From an uncultured Clostridia bacterium (GTDB lineage Bacteria > Bacillota > Clostridia > TANB77 > CAG-508): a DNA stretch of 64,000 bases. The stretch covers positions 1 to 64,000 of the forward strand of contig CANPZF010000006.1 in the NCBI GenBank assembly GCA_947589015.1, read 5' to 3'. Made by a program: the position numbers and the translations under genes. Below are positions 20,541-31,109 of the stretch, one piece after another (within the stretch, counting starts at the first letter, position 1; every line of letters begins with the position of its first letter). The notes beneath the pieces are model-generated. The model made no database searches and was not told the DNA's origin. It was given only the letters and a program-made list of their open reading frames with translations.

Positions 20541-20624
20541 CGCTCTTGCTTGCCAAAAGGGACGTTCTTAAATGGCAACTGGATAGTTGCCATTTAAGAA
20601 CGTCCCTTTTGGCAAGCAAGAGCG
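20541..20624. repeat. Perfect 40-bp-arm palindrome with 4-nt loop
   Basis: The left arm (20541-20580, CGCTCTTGCTTGCCAAAAGG...) and right arm (20585-20624) are exact complements around GGAT. AGCGTCCC-like and TGGCAACT motifs recur at 10089-10127. It lies between two minus-strand genes (MBL RNase upstream, GH15 downstream), where it may terminate transcription. It is much longer and more perfect than ordinary terminators. Confidence 0.85.
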
Positions 20625-20641
20625 TCCCTTCTGGCAAGCAT

Positions 20642-22285
20642 TTATCCTTCAATCACATTTAATATTTGTTTTTCCAAATCTTTTATTTTTTCATTAATTC
20701 TAAATATATCTTCATCTTTTAATTCATCATCATTAACATCCTGTCTAACATACATATCCATATCATTAATTTCTGATTTTAATCTATCTAGTCTTTGTAT
20801 TATCTCTGTTCTTAATGGCTTGTCAACTTTTCTTTCTATTTTTCCTACCACTGATATTTGTTCACTTAAATCATATGTCTCACCAAATTCAGGGATAGTA
20901 ACTTGCAAGTTTGTGTCTGTTTCTATTTTTTCTTTCAGAACTCTTTGTGATTCTTCTTCACCATGTACAAGAAAAATATGCTTTGGTTTTGTTATAAAAG
21001 AATATATAAAATTCATTAACCATTCTTGATCTGCATGTCCTGAATATCCCTCTATATATTCAATTCGTGCATTTACTGCTATTTCTTCTCCAAAAATTTT
21101 TACCTTCTTAGCTCCATTTACAATTTCATATCCTAATGTTCCTGGTGCTTGATATCCTACAAATAGTATTGTTGAATTAGGATTCCACAAATTATGCTTT
21201 AGATGATGTTTTATTCTTCCTACTTCACACATTCCACTAGCTGATATTATAATACTTGGCGTTTGGTCTTCATTTAAAGCTTTTGATTCATCTGCAGTTT
21301 TGGTAAATTTTAGTCCTGGAAATTCTAACGGATTATCTCCTCTTAAAATTTCTTCCTTTATGTTTTCTTCAAATAATTCTGTATTATCTTTAAATACTTC
21401 TGTTGCAGATATTGCTAAAGGACTATCTACATATACTGGTGATTTCATTAATGTTTTATATTTTCTTCTAAATTCTTGGTCATCTTTATTTTCTTTTAAT
21501 TTATTGATTTCATATAATATTTCTTGTGTTCTTCCTACTGCAAAAGATGGAATTACTACTGTTCCTTCATTGTCTAATGTTTCTGAAACAATATCTAAAA
21601 ATAGTTGTGCTTTTTCGTCATTTCTAACATGCAATCTACTTCCATATGTAGATTCCATTACTAAATAATCTGTACTATCTATCATTGTTGGCGAATCCAA
21701 AAGTGGTATATCATTATTTCCTAAATCCCCTGTAAATACAGTTTTGGTTTCTTTTCCGTCTTCTTTTACCCAGATTTCTATTATACTAGACCCCAACATA
21801 TGTCCTGCATCATTAAATCTTACATGAATTTCTGGAGTTATTTCTATAATTTCATCATATTTTACAGCTTCAAAAATCTCCAAACATCTTGCAGCTTCTT
21901 CTGCTGTATATAATGGTGCTATTGGTTGTTCACCTTTTCTTTTTCTTTTTTTATTCTTCCATTCTATTTCCATTTCCTGAATATGACCACTGTCTGGTAA
22001 CATCAATGCACATAAATCACATGTTGCTTTATGTGCATATATTTTATTTTTAAATCCTTCATTGTATAACTTAGGAATTCTGCCTGAATGGTCTATGTGT
22101 GCATGTGTTAATAACATAAAATCTATTTCAGCTGGATTAAATTCAAATTCCTGGCTATTTTCCATTTCTTGTTCTGCTTTTCCTTGCCACATCCCACAAT
22201 CTACTAAAAATTTTTTTCCTGCTGCTTCTACCAAAAAGTTTGAACCTGTAACTGTTTTTGTTGCTCCTAAAAATGTAATCTTCAT
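20642..22285 (-). CDS. MBL-fold beta-CASP RNA-processing metallohydrolase
   Basis: 547 residues. Metallo-beta-lactamase motifs include LTHAHIDHSGRIPKL (HxHxDH), DAGHMLGSS and FTGDLGN; ESTYGSRLH and FAVGRTQEIL begin the beta-CASP region; SASGMCEVGRIKHHLKHNL, GYSGHADQEWLMNFI and FLVHGEEESQRVLKEKI complete the RMMBL part. The architecture is that of CPSF/YSH1-like nucleases, which in bacteria act on RNA. A C-terminal helical extension of about 80 residues is present. Zinc-dependent and cytoplasmic. Confidence 0.9.
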   Translation of the reverse strand: MKITFLGATKTVTGSNFLVEAAGKKFLVDCGMWQGKAEQEMENSQEFEFNPAEIDFMLLTHAHIDHSGRIPKLYNEGFKNKIYAHKATCDLCALMLPDSGHIQEMEIEWKNKKRKRKGEQPIAPLYTAEEAARCLEIFEAVKYDEIIEITPEIHVRFNDAGHMLGSSIIEIWVKEDGKETKTVFTGDLGNNDIPLLDSPTMIDSTDYLVMESTYGSRLHVRNDEKAQLFLDIVSETLDNEGTVVIPSFAVGRTQEILYEINKLKENKDDQEFRRKYKTLMKSPVYVDSPLAISATEVFKDNTELFEENIKEEILRGDNPLEFPGLKFTKTADESKALNEDQTPSIIISASGMCEVGRIKHHLKHNLWNPNSTILFVGYQAPGTLGYEIVNGAKKVKIFGEEIAVNARIEYIEGYSGHADQEWLMNFIYSFITKPKHIFLVHGEEESQRVLKEKIETDTNLQVTIPEFGETYDLSEQISVVGKIERKVDKPLRTEIIQRLDRLKSEINDMDMYVRQDVNDDELKDEDIFRINEKIKDLEKQILNVIEG

Positions 22286-22313
22286 AAAATTTTCCTCTCT
22301 TTATTATATTTTT

Positions 22314-23897
22314 CTATAAAAATACTCTTGATTTTTTATTTATTCTAACTTTAAAGTCCTTTTTTGTTAGTTCTTGTTCTTCATTGATTTTAATCTTTTC
22401 CTCTATTATATTTTCATCAAATAATTGTATATAATACTGATTCTTCTCTTTTGTTATTTTTATATATAATTCTTCCAAATTAATAATTCTAGTAAAAAAG
22501 ATATTTTTCAATATCATATAATTTATATTTTCATTTTTACTAAAGATATTTATAACTTTTAACTCATTTGCTTTATTTATAAGCATTATTCCAACTCTTT
22601 GTATATCTTTTTGTATATCTTTTACTTCATATATATATTCATTTAATTCATATGGAAGCATACAATAATATCTAAATTGGTAAATCAAGTTTATCATTTC
22701 TGGTTTATTTTTTACTTTTTCTATCTTTTCACAATAGCAAGATAGAAAAGTTTTTTGTAACTTTAACATTAATTTTTTAATTGTTTTATCGATGTCTTCT
22801 GTTTCTACTAATTCAACATATTTTTTCTTTTCCTCTAATTCTTTTTTATATTTTACAAATTTTTTAGGATTTAATAGTTGATTTAATTTATCTATTCTTT
22901 TTATTTTTTCATCTCTATCTTGTTCCATCATATTGGACAATATTCTTACACTAAATATTTTTTTATCCATTGGAAGTGTTTGATTTCTTGTTTCATACTC
23001 TTCCTGCAATCTATTCCTATCATTAATTGTTTCATCTATGTTTTTAATTTGCTCTGTTAATTTTCTTTTCTCTTCTGTAATATTTTCTATAAATGTTTTA
23101 TTATCTTGCATATCTTGTAATCTTTTTTCTATTTGTTCTTTTAACCTTTTTAATTCTTTTTCTGATTTTTTATTAAGTTTAATTTCTAATAATATTGATA
23201 ATCTACTAATTGTATCTACTATAGCCCTTTGATTTTTTCTTCCATATTTTTTTTCGATAGTATTTTTGAAAAATTCAAAATAGTCCATTATAAACTCTTT
23301 ATTATTTATCCACTCTATCAAAAAGTTATGTCCTAACAGTATTCTTAAAATTTGATAAACAACATTATAATGCAAACTCTCAATTTCTCTCGAAGTAGTA
23401 GTCCATGAATATCCATTAAAATCTCTTAACACTTCAACAGTATTTATATTGTTTCCTACATTTATTAGATTTGACAATGTTTTATCTATTATAAAATATT
23501 GATTTTTTATAATAGTATCTTTTTTACTTATTTTTGCTATTGCATATAGTAATTTTCTTTCTATTGGATAACATATAATTCTTTTGGCCTTTTTCTCCAC
23601 TAAAAAAGTTCTATTTCCTATAATCGTACTCTCTTCCGAATAAGGTTTTACTAATTTTATGTCTGTACAATTATTTTCTATTGTATTTATAATATTTTGT
23701 ATAAATTCTTCTTTAGTTTCTACATCTCTTTTTACCAATTCATAATCCTTATATGCTGCTTCTATTTTATATAAAATGCTAAGAAGAAGACTTTTTGCAT
23801 TTTCTTCAAAATATTTTTTTTCTAAAACTTTTTCCAGTTGATTTTTATAATCTTTTCTTACAATTTTATCTAAAAATTTATCATTTTTCTTTTGCAA
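22314..23897 (-). CDS. Conserved hypothetical coiled-coil protein
   Basis: 527 residues that I do not recognise. There is no signal peptide or membrane helix. Residues about 240-370 are strongly predicted coiled coil (KSEKELKRLKEQIEKRLQDMQDN, ENITEEKRKLTEQIKNIDETINDRNRLQEE). The flanks are helical and Lys/Glu-rich. It sits between FtsK and the MBL RNase on one strand with a 30-nt gap, so probably the same transcript. A structural or scaffolding role is only a guess. Confidence 0.75.
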   Translation of the reverse strand: MQKKNDKFLDKIVRKDYKNQLEKVLEKKYFEENAKSLLLSILYKIEAAYKDYELVKRDVETKEEFIQNIINTIENNCTDIKLVKPYSEESTIIGNRTFLVEKKAKRIICYPIERKLLYAIAKISKKDTIIKNQYFIIDKTLSNLINVGNNINTVEVLRDFNGYSWTTTSREIESLHYNVVYQILRILLGHNFLIEWINNKEFIMDYFEFFKNTIEKKYGRKNQRAIVDTISRLSILLEIKLNKKSEKELKRLKEQIEKRLQDMQDNKTFIENITEEKRKLTEQIKNIDETINDRNRLQEEYETRNQTLPMDKKIFSVRILSNMMEQDRDEKIKRIDKLNQLLNPKKFVKYKKELEEKKKYVELVETEDIDKTIKKLMLKLQKTFLSCYCEKIEKVKNKPEMINLIYQFRYYCMLPYELNEYIYEVKDIQKDIQRVGIMLINKANELKVINIFSKNENINYMILKNIFFTRIINLEELYIKITKEKNQYYIQLFDENIIEEKIKINEEQELTKKDFKVRINKKSRVFL

Positions 23898-23930
23898 AGT
23901 TCTTCTCCTTTCTATTATTTATACATAATT

Positions 23931-26375
23931 CTACTGTTGCACGGTTTCACTGCTTCCCATTTGTAGTTCATGCAATTTTTCTAATGTCATTAAAACTTCT
24001 CTAGGTTTACTTCCCTGATATCCAGAAATAACTCCTCTTTCCTCCATTTGATCTATAATTCTACCAGCTCTTGCATATCCTACCTTGAATCTTCTTTGAA
24101 TAAATGATGTCGAAGCTTGTCCTGTTTCTACAACTGTTTGAATTGCATCCATTAAAAATGGATCAGTTTCATCATCTTCCGCTTGTTCTTGTGATAATTC
24201 CTTTTCTGTCTTGTTGCTATTCTCTATACTTTCTAGAATATCTTCACTATATGTTGCTGTTCCATTAGATTTTATAAAGTCTACTATTTTCTCAACTTCA
24301 TCGTCTGAAACAAATGCCCCTTGAACACGAATTGGTTTTGGTGCTCCTGTTGGGAAAAATAACATATCTCCTTTTCCCAACAATTTTTCTGCTCCCACAC
24401 TATCTAATATAGTTCTAGAATCTACTTGCGAAGAAACAGCAAATGCTATTCTTGAAGGTACATTGGCCTTAATTAATCCTGTAATAACATCAACTGATGG
24501 TCTTTGTGTTGCAATAACTAAATGCATTCCAGCAGCTCTCGCTTTTTGAGCTAAACGACAAATTGATTCTTCTACATCCTTTGCTGCAACCATCATTAAA
24601 TCTGCAAGCTCATCTACTATTATTACAATTTGTGGTAATGTTCCTAATCCCCCTTCTTTTTCTATTGCACTATTATATCCTTTTAAGTCTCTTACACCTT
24701 TAGTTGCAAATTTATTATATCTATCATCCATTTCTTGTACTGCCCATGCTAATGCACCTGCTGCTTTTTTTGGATCTGTAACAACTGGTATTAATAAATG
24801 TGGTATTCCATTATATACTGAAAGTTCTACTACTTTTGGGTCTACCATTACTAATTTTACTTCACTTGGTTTGGCTTTATAAACAATACTTGTAATAATT
24901 GTATTTATACATACACTCTTTCCTGATCCAGTAGAACCTGCAATTAATACATGGGGCATTTTTGCTATATCAGCTAATTGAATACTTCCAGCCACGTCCT
25001 TGCCTAATGCCACAGTAAGTTTTGATTTACTATCTTCAAATTCATCACTCTCTAAGACATCCCTTAAATGAACAGCTTCTTTTTCTTGATTTGGTACTTC
25101 TATACCAACAGCTTGTTTACCTGGAATTGGTGCTTCTATACGTATTGTTTCAGCAGCTAAGTTCAAAGCTATATCATCTGCCAAATTTGCTATTTTGTTG
25201 ACTCTTACTCCTTCTGCTGGCTTCAATTCGTAACGAGTTATAGCTGGTCCTACTGAGACATTTTCAACTTTTGCAGATACTCCAAAACTATATAAAGTTT
25301 TTTGTAATTTAGCTGCGGTATCTGTTAATGCTTTTGCTCCTCCTTTTATTCCCTTTTTAGTACCTTTACTTAATATTTCTATTGGCGGATATTCATAATG
25401 TTCATCTTCTACAACCATTGCATGTTCTAATTGTAATACTTCTTTCTTTTTATCTTCTTTTTGTTCTTCTTCTTGTCTAAATAAATTGCTCTCTATTACA
25501 TCAGGTTGAATCTCTTGTTGAAACTCTTCTTGATTTCTTTCTTTTATAGCCTTTTTTGACTGTTTTGTTAAAGGTTCTAAATTATCTTCACTATGATCAT
25601 ATTTTTGAAGTTCCATATTAGGCTCTACACTATCCACAAATTGTCCACCAAAATTAATCTTTATTTGATCATTTGCCAATTCTTTTTGCTTTTCTCTTTC
25701 TAATTGTTTTTGTATTATTCTTTCTTCTTTTTCTCTTTTTCGTCTTTGTGCAAGTGTTTCTACCATTTCAGTTTGCCTTTGTTCTCTTGATTGGTGCCTT
25801 AATTCCATTTGTTCATCATGCTTGTCTTTTAATTTTTGCATAATCATATTTATAATATCTGCCATACTAATTCCAAATGTGAATACTAATAATATTGTTG
25901 CTATACCAATGCATAAAACAACCGCTCCAAAATCTCCTAAAAGTTTTGCCAATGGTATCGCTGCTACAGCTCCAATTGCTCCACCGCCTTTACTTTGCAT
26001 TCCTATAGAATATGCATCTCTCGCAACTTCTGATAATGGTTTTGAAGACTGTAATTCTCCACTAGAAATTTGAAATACACTAAACATAATTGATAAGCTA
26101 CACACAAATATTCCGTATTGTAGCATCTTTGCATTAAGACTTTCTCTTCCATTACTTGCAAGTTTTATAGCTAGTACAAATGTTCCTATCGGAAGTATAT
26201 ATTGCATTATTCCAAACATTCCACCTAATATTTCATTTAGTTTTAAACCTATTATTCCTGATTTTGTGTAAATTAATACAGCCAAAAGTACACTAAATAC
26301 AATTAATCCTACTACTGCTAAATCTATTTTTGAAGCTGTTTTTTTACTTTTCTGATATTTTCTTTTTTTTGCCAT
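23931..26375 (-). CDS. FtsK/SpoIIIE DNA translocase
   Basis: 814 residues. Four N-terminal membrane helices (about 20-180) are followed by a charged Gln/Glu-rich linker (195-330). The RecA-like motor has Walker [14 protein letters not shown] (near 480) and Walker [21 protein letters not shown], with [23 protein letters not shown] after it. The C-terminal winged-helix gamma domain ([26 protein letters not shown]) recognises orienting DNA motifs. It pumps chromosomal DNA through the division or sporulation septum. The family name is certain; FtsK versus SpoIIIE is not resolved. Confidence 0.95.
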   Translation of the reverse strand: MAKKRKYQKSKKTASKIDLAVVGLIVFSVLLAVLIYTKSGIIGLKLNEILGGMFGIMQYILPIGTFVLAIKLASNGRESLNAKMLQYGIFVCSLSIMFSVFQISSGELQSSKPLSEVARDAYSIGMQSKGGGAIGAVAAIPLAKLLGDFGAVVLCIGIATILLVFTFGISMADIINMIMQKLKDKHDEQMELRHQSREQRQTEMVETLAQRRKREKEERIIQKQLEREKQKELANDQIKINFGGQFVDSVEPNMELQKYDHSEDNLEPLTKQSKKAIKERNQEEFQQEIQPDVIESNLFRQEEEQKEDKKKEVLQLEHAMVVEDEHYEYPPIEILSKGTKKGIKGGAKALTDTAAKLQKTLYSFGVSAKVENVSVGPAITRYELKPAEGVRVNKIANLADDIALNLAAETIRIEAPIPGKQAVGIEVPNQEKEAVHLRDVLESDEFEDSKSKLTVALGKDVAGSIQLADIAKMPHVLIAGSTGSGKSVCINTIITSIVYKAKPSEVKLVMVDPKVVELSVYNGIPHLLIPVVTDPKKAAGALAWAVQEMDDRYNKFATKGVRDLKGYNSAIEKEGGLGTLPQIVIIVDELADLMMVAAKDVEESICRLAQKARAAGMHLVIATQRPSVDVITGLIKANVPSRIAFAVSSQVDSRTILDSVGAEKLLGKGDMLFFPTGAPKPIRVQGAFVSDDEVEKIVDFIKSNGTATYSEDILESIENSNKTEKELSQEQAEDDETDPFLMDAIQTVVETGQASTSFIQRRFKVGYARAGRIIDQMEERGVISGYQGSKPREVLMTLEKLHELQMGSSETVQQ

Positions 26376-26465
26376 TTATTTCTTTCATCCCTTTCGCAAT
26401 CAAAAGCCAGAATTCAAAAGTCTCTTGTTTCTTTGACTTCTGACCTCTGACTTTCTCTTCTCACT

Positions 26466-26969
26466 CTATTTTAATTCTTTTCTACTATTTTGAATAGTTT
26501 TTAAAGTATCTTGTATAGATATTTCCATTATTTTTAATGCCTCACTTATATTAGTTTCTAGTTTTTGTAAAGTTTCATTCAATACACCTTCTGCACTTCC
26601 TAAAATAGTATCAGCATATTCTTTAGTTCCTTTTGATATCTCTCTAGACATCTCATTTGCAGTTTCAATAATTTCTGTTTTTTGATCATATGCTTTTCTA
26701 GTTATTTCATGTTCATCAATCATTGCTATTATTCTATTTTCAGCTTCTTTAACTATTCCATCAGCTTCTTTTTGAGCTTCTACTAAGATACGTTGTCTTT
26801 CTTCTTTTACCCACTTAGCTTGTTTTAGTTCATCTGGAAGTTTCAATCTTATTTCTTTTATTAAATCCAACATTTCATCTTTATCTACCACACTTTTAGC
26901 AGAAAATGGAAGATTTCTACTACCTTCTAATAAGTCCTCTAAAGTTTCTAATAATGTAAATATTTCCAT
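26466..26969 (-). CDS. DivIVA/V-ATPase-H-like coiled-coil protein
   Basis: 167 residues, almost wholly helical. The start IFTLLETLEDLLEGSRNLPFSAKSVVDKDEMLDLIKEIRLKLPDELKQAKWVKEERQRIL matches a clostridial protein annotated as ATPase or cell-division initiation protein that lies near coaD/rsmD. The rest is a heptad coil. It probably acts as a membrane-proximal scaffold. Found between ftsK and rsmD. Confidence 0.65.
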   Translation of the reverse strand: MEIFTLLETLEDLLEGSRNLPFSAKSVVDKDEMLDLIKEIRLKLPDELKQAKWVKEERQRILVEAQKEADGIVKEAENRIIAMIDEHEITRKAYDQKTEIIETANEMSREISKGTKEYADTILGSAEGVLNETLQKLETNISEALKIMEISIQDTLKTIQNSRKELK

Positions 26970-26992
26970 GGTTTTACCCCTTTCTATTTTTC

Positions 26993-27544
26993 CTATATTT
27001 TATATAAAAATATAAGATGTGCACGACCATACCTTTTTTTAGTAACTACTTTTATTGCTACAGATTCTAATTGTTTTAATATTCTTTCTTCTTCATCAGT
27101 TTCAATAATTATTAATGTTTCTTCATCTATACAGTTATTTTCTATTAGCAATTTTACTGCTTCATATGCATAATCTGTTTTATAAGGTGGATCTATATAC
27201 ACAATATCTAGTTTAGAAAAAAGCTTCTGTTCTAATAATTTTCTGAAATCCATTTTATAGAGTTCTATTTTCTCTTTACTATGTGTTTTTTCCACATTTT
27301 TTTCAATTATGTGGATTGCTTCTTTTGATTTTTCACATAGAATAGCTTTTGTTGCTCCTCTGCTAACTGCTTCTAATCCTATAGCTCCACTTCCTGCAAA
27401 CATATCTAAAAAAATAGAGTCTTTGACCTTTTCTTGTATTATACTAAATAAAGCTTCCTTCACTCTATCTAACGTTGGTCTTGTTTCTTTGCCTTCTAAT
27501 GTGTATAATTTTGTTCCTTTAGCTTTTCCACTTATAATTCTCAT
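26993..27544 (-). CDS. rsmD: 16S rRNA (guanine-966-N2)-methyltransferase
   Basis: 183 residues, typical RsmD length. MRIISGKAKGTKL and TRPTLDRVKEALFSII open the family; FLDMFAGSGAIGLEAVSRGA binds SAM and IVYIDPPYKTDY is the catalytic NPPY-type motif. It methylates G966 of 16S rRNA in the assembling small subunit. Confidence 0.94.
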   Translation of the reverse strand: MRIISGKAKGTKLYTLEGKETRPTLDRVKEALFSIIQEKVKDSIFLDMFAGSGAIGLEAVSRGATKAILCEKSKEAIHIIEKNVEKTHSKEKIELYKMDFRKLLEQKLFSKLDIVYIDPPYKTDYAYEAVKLLIENNCIDEETLIIIETDEEERILKQLESVAIKVVTKKRYGRAHLIFLYKI

Positions 27545-27705
27545 AATTTGCCTTTCTCTGATAATATTATTTTATTCTTTTTTCTGTCAATGTCAATAGT
27601 ATTAATAGAAATGTAATATACATTTAATAGTTCTGTAATATATTAGGCAATTTGTAACATTTTTCCATTTTTAATATTATTAATGTATTTTTTCAGATAT
27701 AAAAA

Positions 27706-27728
27706 GACTATCTATTCTATAGATAGTC
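27706..27728 (-). terminator. Terminator after the divIVA-like gene
   Basis: 10-bp stem GACTATCTAT/ATAGATAGTC with a TCT loop; on the minus strand it is followed by TTTTT. It closes the sepF/divIVA-like transcript. Confidence 0.8.
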
Positions 27729-27744
27729 CTCTTTTGTATAGTAT

Positions 27745-28197
27745 TTATTCTTCTTTATTCACATCTTTTAATAATTCTAATTGTGAAATTAATAATGATT
27801 CCATTTTGGCTTTATATATATCAAATTGTTTTTTTATGTCCTCTACTTCTTTTTTCTTAGATATAATTGTTACATCCAAATCACTTGTTTGCTTTTGTGC
27901 AGCATCATTTGCTTGTTTTATTATTTGTTCTGCTTGCTGTTTTGCAACATTTTTTACATCCTCAGCTGTAGTTTGTGCCATAACCAATGTATTTTGTAAT
28001 GTTTCTTCTATAGTCTTATAATGTTCCAAGCTTTTTGTTAATTCTTCTACTTTATTCTTTAATTGAGACAATTCTTTATAATTTTTGCCATAATCTATTG
28101 TTAACTCATCTAAGAAGTCATCTACCTCTTCTACACTATATCCATTCATCATTTGTTTAGAAAACTTTTTGTTTTCAATATCTAAAGGTGTTATCAT
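27745..28197 (-). CDS. DivIVA-domain cell-division protein
   Basis: 150 residues from the ATG at 28195-28197, which has AAGGAGG at proper spacing. MITPLDIENKKFSKQMMNGYSVEEVDDFLDEL is the DivIVA membrane-binding N-terminus, followed by a long coiled coil. It senses negative membrane curvature at poles and septa. It lies downstream of sepF, the same neighbourhood as in Bacillus. Confidence 0.9.
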   Translation of the reverse strand: MITPLDIENKKFSKQMMNGYSVEEVDDFLDELTIDYGKNYKELSQLKNKVEELTKSLEHYKTIEETLQNTLVMAQTTAEDVKNVAKQQAEQIIKQANDAAQKQTSDLDVTIISKKKEVEDIKKQFDIYKAKMESLLISQLELLKDVNKEE

Positions 28198-28238
28198 TTT
28201 TTCCTCCTTATGAAAAGACAACAATATTAATGAGTCTT

Positions 28239-28712
28239 TTAGTTTATTCCATTATTTTTTAGCCAAGAAACTGAAAGCTTGCTTTTTATTTCTTCTCTAG
28301 CCATTTCATTTGTTATCTCATAATTAGATGGTGCAACTAAAAATATTGAATTTGATACTTTTTGAATGTATCCATCTAGTGCATAAACTCCTCCACTAAT
28401 AAAGTCAACAATTCTTCTTGCAACATCTTTATTTACATATTCTAAATTTACAATAACTGATTTTTTCTCTTTTAAAAAGCTACATATTTCATCTGATTGT
28501 TCAAATGTAGTTGGTTGAGAAATAACCATTTTTATTGCATTAGTTTGTGTTTGTGGCATTGATACAACTTTATTTTTCTTTCCAAATCCTTTTTTATCTT
28601 CTATATCATCTTCGTCTTCATATTCATATACATTCTCATCATCATATTCTTCTGGTTCTGCTGAGTCCATTCCAAACAAATCCCACACTTTATTCATTAA
28701 AGCTCCTGCCAT
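28239..28712 (-). CDS. sepF: Cell division protein SepF
   Basis: 157 residues from the ATG at 28710-28712 (TTAGGAGG upstream; the longer frame would run through the RBS). An amphipathic N-terminal helix (NKVWDLFGM) and an acidic linker lead to the conserved domain: VISQPTTFEQSDEICSFLKEKKSVIVNLEYVNKDVARRIVDFISGGVYALDGYIQKVSNSIFLVAP. It links FtsZ to the membrane at the septum. Confidence 0.94.
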   Translation of the reverse strand: MAGALMNKVWDLFGMDSAEPEEYDDENVYEYEDEDDIEDKKGFGKKNKVVSMPQTQTNAIKMVISQPTTFEQSDEICSFLKEKKSVIVNLEYVNKDVARRIVDFISGGVYALDGYIQKVSNSIFLVAPSNYEITNEMAREEIKSKLSVSWLKNNGIN

Positions 28713-28840
28713 AAAAAAACCTCCTAAAAACATTTCATTCGTATTTTATGTACTAAGTATCTACTTTTTTTTTACTATTGTCAATACTTTTTTAAAATGT
28801 AATATTTTTTTAATATTTTCGTAATATTTTTGTAACATTT

Positions 28841-30118
28841 TTACTCTACTTTACTCAAATCTGGATATAACAAAATTTCATCATAAACTGATATTTTTTT
28901 ATAATTAGTTATATCTTTACTTGTATATCCTATTGCTTCTAAATCTTCATTTTCATAGGGTTCTACTATTGAATATTTTTCATTTTGTTTTTTCACATTT
29001 ATTAATAATTTGCTCAAATACCCTGCTCTATTTCTTACAACATACTTTAATCCATCTTGTTCAACTATTGCCTGATTAGGTACCTTTAGCCCAGATTCAC
29101 TCCACCATATTAAATCAAAAGATACTTTCCTGTAGTCTACTAAATCTTCTATTTGCTTTTCTATCTGTAATATCATTAAAGTTTCTTCATCATTTTCTCT
29201 TATTATATATACAATTTTTGCTGGAATTTCTATATTATTATTTAATCTTACTTTAACTTTATCATTAACTTTTGCATTTTTTGCTTCTTCGCTTTTAGAA
29301 ATAGTTGCAATATAACAAGAAGTATTATCAACTATCTTTCCACTTTCACTACTTGTAGGAATTATTTTTCCTGTCTTCAAATTTAAATTTTCTAAATACT
29401 GTTTATTTAAAGTACTAAAACATTCATTGGTAGGTTGTAATACGCTTTCTAATCCATCTACTTTATACGAAATAATTCCACTTATTGGTGCATTCAAATA
29501 TTCTGCTCCAGAATTTAATTGATTTTCATATTCTCTTCTCTCATCTATTAATTTTTTTAAATATGACCCTTTGGGACTAGCATCTCCTGCTATATTCGAT
29601 TTTTTAGTAACTATATCACTTATTTCTTTTTTTAATTCTTCTAATTTTGACATGTCTGTTAATTTACTTAATAACTCTACTTTTTCATCAATTTGATTTT
29701 CCAATAATTTCATATCTGAAGTAGATAATCCTGTCTCTTGTGACATTGCCTCTTCTACCTTTTCATCTAATTCTGCTATTTTACTTATTAATTCTTCTTC
29801 ATTTTTACTATAGTATCTAAATATAGACTCATTTTTGGCAACTCTTTCTCCTTCTGTTTTTATTTGTTCCATACCATTTTTATAATTTTCTCCTTGTACT
29901 ACTTGTTCATTTCGTATTACATATCCTATATCAGTTTCCTCCAAATATACCTTTCCTTCTTCAACCATAAAAACATCAGTTGGCTGCTCTATTAATAAAT
30001 ATATTGTGTATACAACATATATTAAAATTATTAATAAAGCTAAAATTATAAATATTCTTTTTGTGTTATCGACTTTTTTTGTGCTTCTTTTTTCAGCACT
30101 CTTTTGTCCTTCTTTCAA
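28841..30118 (-). CDS. HlyD-like membrane-anchored protein near sepF
   Basis: 425 residues. A basic N-terminus and one membrane helix (about 22-44) precede an external portion with a coiled coil (about 105-190) flanked by lipoyl/barrel-like beta segments (LNAPISGIISYKVDGLE, KVRLNNNIEIPAKIVYI, LKVPNQAIVEQDGLKYVV), the layout of HlyD/periplasmic-adaptor proteins. In Clostridia this gene commonly sits beside sepF, so an envelope or division role is possible. No transporter partner is adjacent. Confidence 0.75.
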   Translation of the reverse strand: MKEGQKSAEKRSTKKVDNTKRIFIILALLIILIYVVYTIYLLIEQPTDVFMVEEGKVYLEETDIGYVIRNEQVVQGENYKNGMEQIKTEGERVAKNESIFRYYSKNEEELISKIAELDEKVEEAMSQETGLSTSDMKLLENQIDEKVELLSKLTDMSKLEELKKEISDIVTKKSNIAGDASPKGSYLKKLIDERREYENQLNSGAEYLNAPISGIISYKVDGLESVLQPTNECFSTLNKQYLENLNLKTGKIIPTSSESGKIVDNTSCYIATISKSEEAKNAKVNDKVKVRLNNNIEIPAKIVYIIRENDEETLMILQIEKQIEDLVDYRKVSFDLIWWSESGLKVPNQAIVEQDGLKYVVRNRAGYLSKLLINVKKQNEKYSIVEPYENEDLEAIGYTSKDITNYKKISVYDEILLYPDLSKVE

Positions 30119-31035
30119 TTCATTACCTCCAAAATAATTTTTATATTATTTTGTATATTTTCTTCTCCATTTAACCATATTGTTTGAGTGTTCTTTCTAA
30201 ACCAAGTTAATTGCCTTTTAGCATATCTTCTTGTTTCTTGTTTTATTTTTTCTATCATCTCTTCCTTTGTATAAACTCCATTTAAATAATCTACCACTTC
30301 TTTATATCCAAGTCCTTGCATTGCAGTTGGAAATTTATCATATTTTTTCAATATACTTCTTACCTCATCTATTATACCTTGTTGTACCATTATGTCTACT
30401 CTTTTATTAATTCTTTCATATAATTTTTCTCTATCCCAATATATTGCAAAAACTTTATAATCATATTCTATCTCTTTTTTTCTAGATTGTATCTCTTGTT
30501 CTGTTTTGGTTTTTCCTGTTGCATGATATATTTCTAAAACTCTTAAAATTCTTTTTTTGTCATTTTTACTTATTTTTTCCATTGCTTTACTATCTATTTT
30601 TTTTGCTTCTTCATATAACGCTTCTAGTCCTTCTGTTTTCACTCTTTTTTCCAATTCACATCTATACTTCTCATCAAATTCAATATTTTGATATTCTATT
30701 TCATAGATAAGACTATCTACATACAGTCCTGTTCCTCCAACTATAATTGGTGTTTTTCCTCTTTTTAATATTTCTGATATTGCTATTTTAGCATCTTTCT
30801 TATAATCTGCTACACTATATCTTGTATCTGGAGATACATTTCCTATTAAATAATGTCTTATGCCTTGCATTTCTGTTTCAGTTGGTTTTGCTGTTCCTAT
30901 ATCCATATCTTTATATATTTGCATTGAATCGGCAGAAACAATCTCTCCATTTATTTCTTTAGCTAATTCTATTGATAACGCTGTCTTACCAGATGCTGTT
31001 GGACCACAAATTACTATAACTTTTTCCTTTTGCAT
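30115..31035 (-). CDS. miaA: tRNA dimethylallyltransferase
   Basis: 306 residues. The P-loop is GPTASGKTALSIELA; SADSMQIYKDMDIGTAKPT is the DSxQxY motif with the catalytic Asp; GGTGLYVDSLIYEI and a C-terminal RRYAKRQLTWFRK complete the family. It adds dimethylallyl to A37 of tRNAs reading UNN codons. Overlaps the next gene by 4 nt. Confidence 0.96.
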   Translation of the reverse strand: MQKEKVIVICGPTASGKTALSIELAKEINGEIVSADSMQIYKDMDIGTAKPTETEMQGIRHYLIGNVSPDTRYSVADYKKDAKIAISEILKRGKTPIIVGGTGLYVDSLIYEIEYQNIEFDEKYRCELEKRVKTEGLEALYEEAKKIDSKAMEKISKNDKKRILRVLEIYHATGKTKTEQEIQSRKKEIEYDYKVFAIYWDREKLYERINKRVDIMVQQGIIDEVRSILKKYDKFPTAMQGLGYKEVVDYLNGVYTKEEMIEKIKQETRRYAKRQLTWFRKNTQTIWLNGEENIQNNIKIILEVMN

Positions 31036-31109
31036 TTTTAATCACATTCCTTTCACAAATACAAATCAATTGGAAAAGAATTGTAATTATTCTTTAATCT
31101 TCTCTTCCT

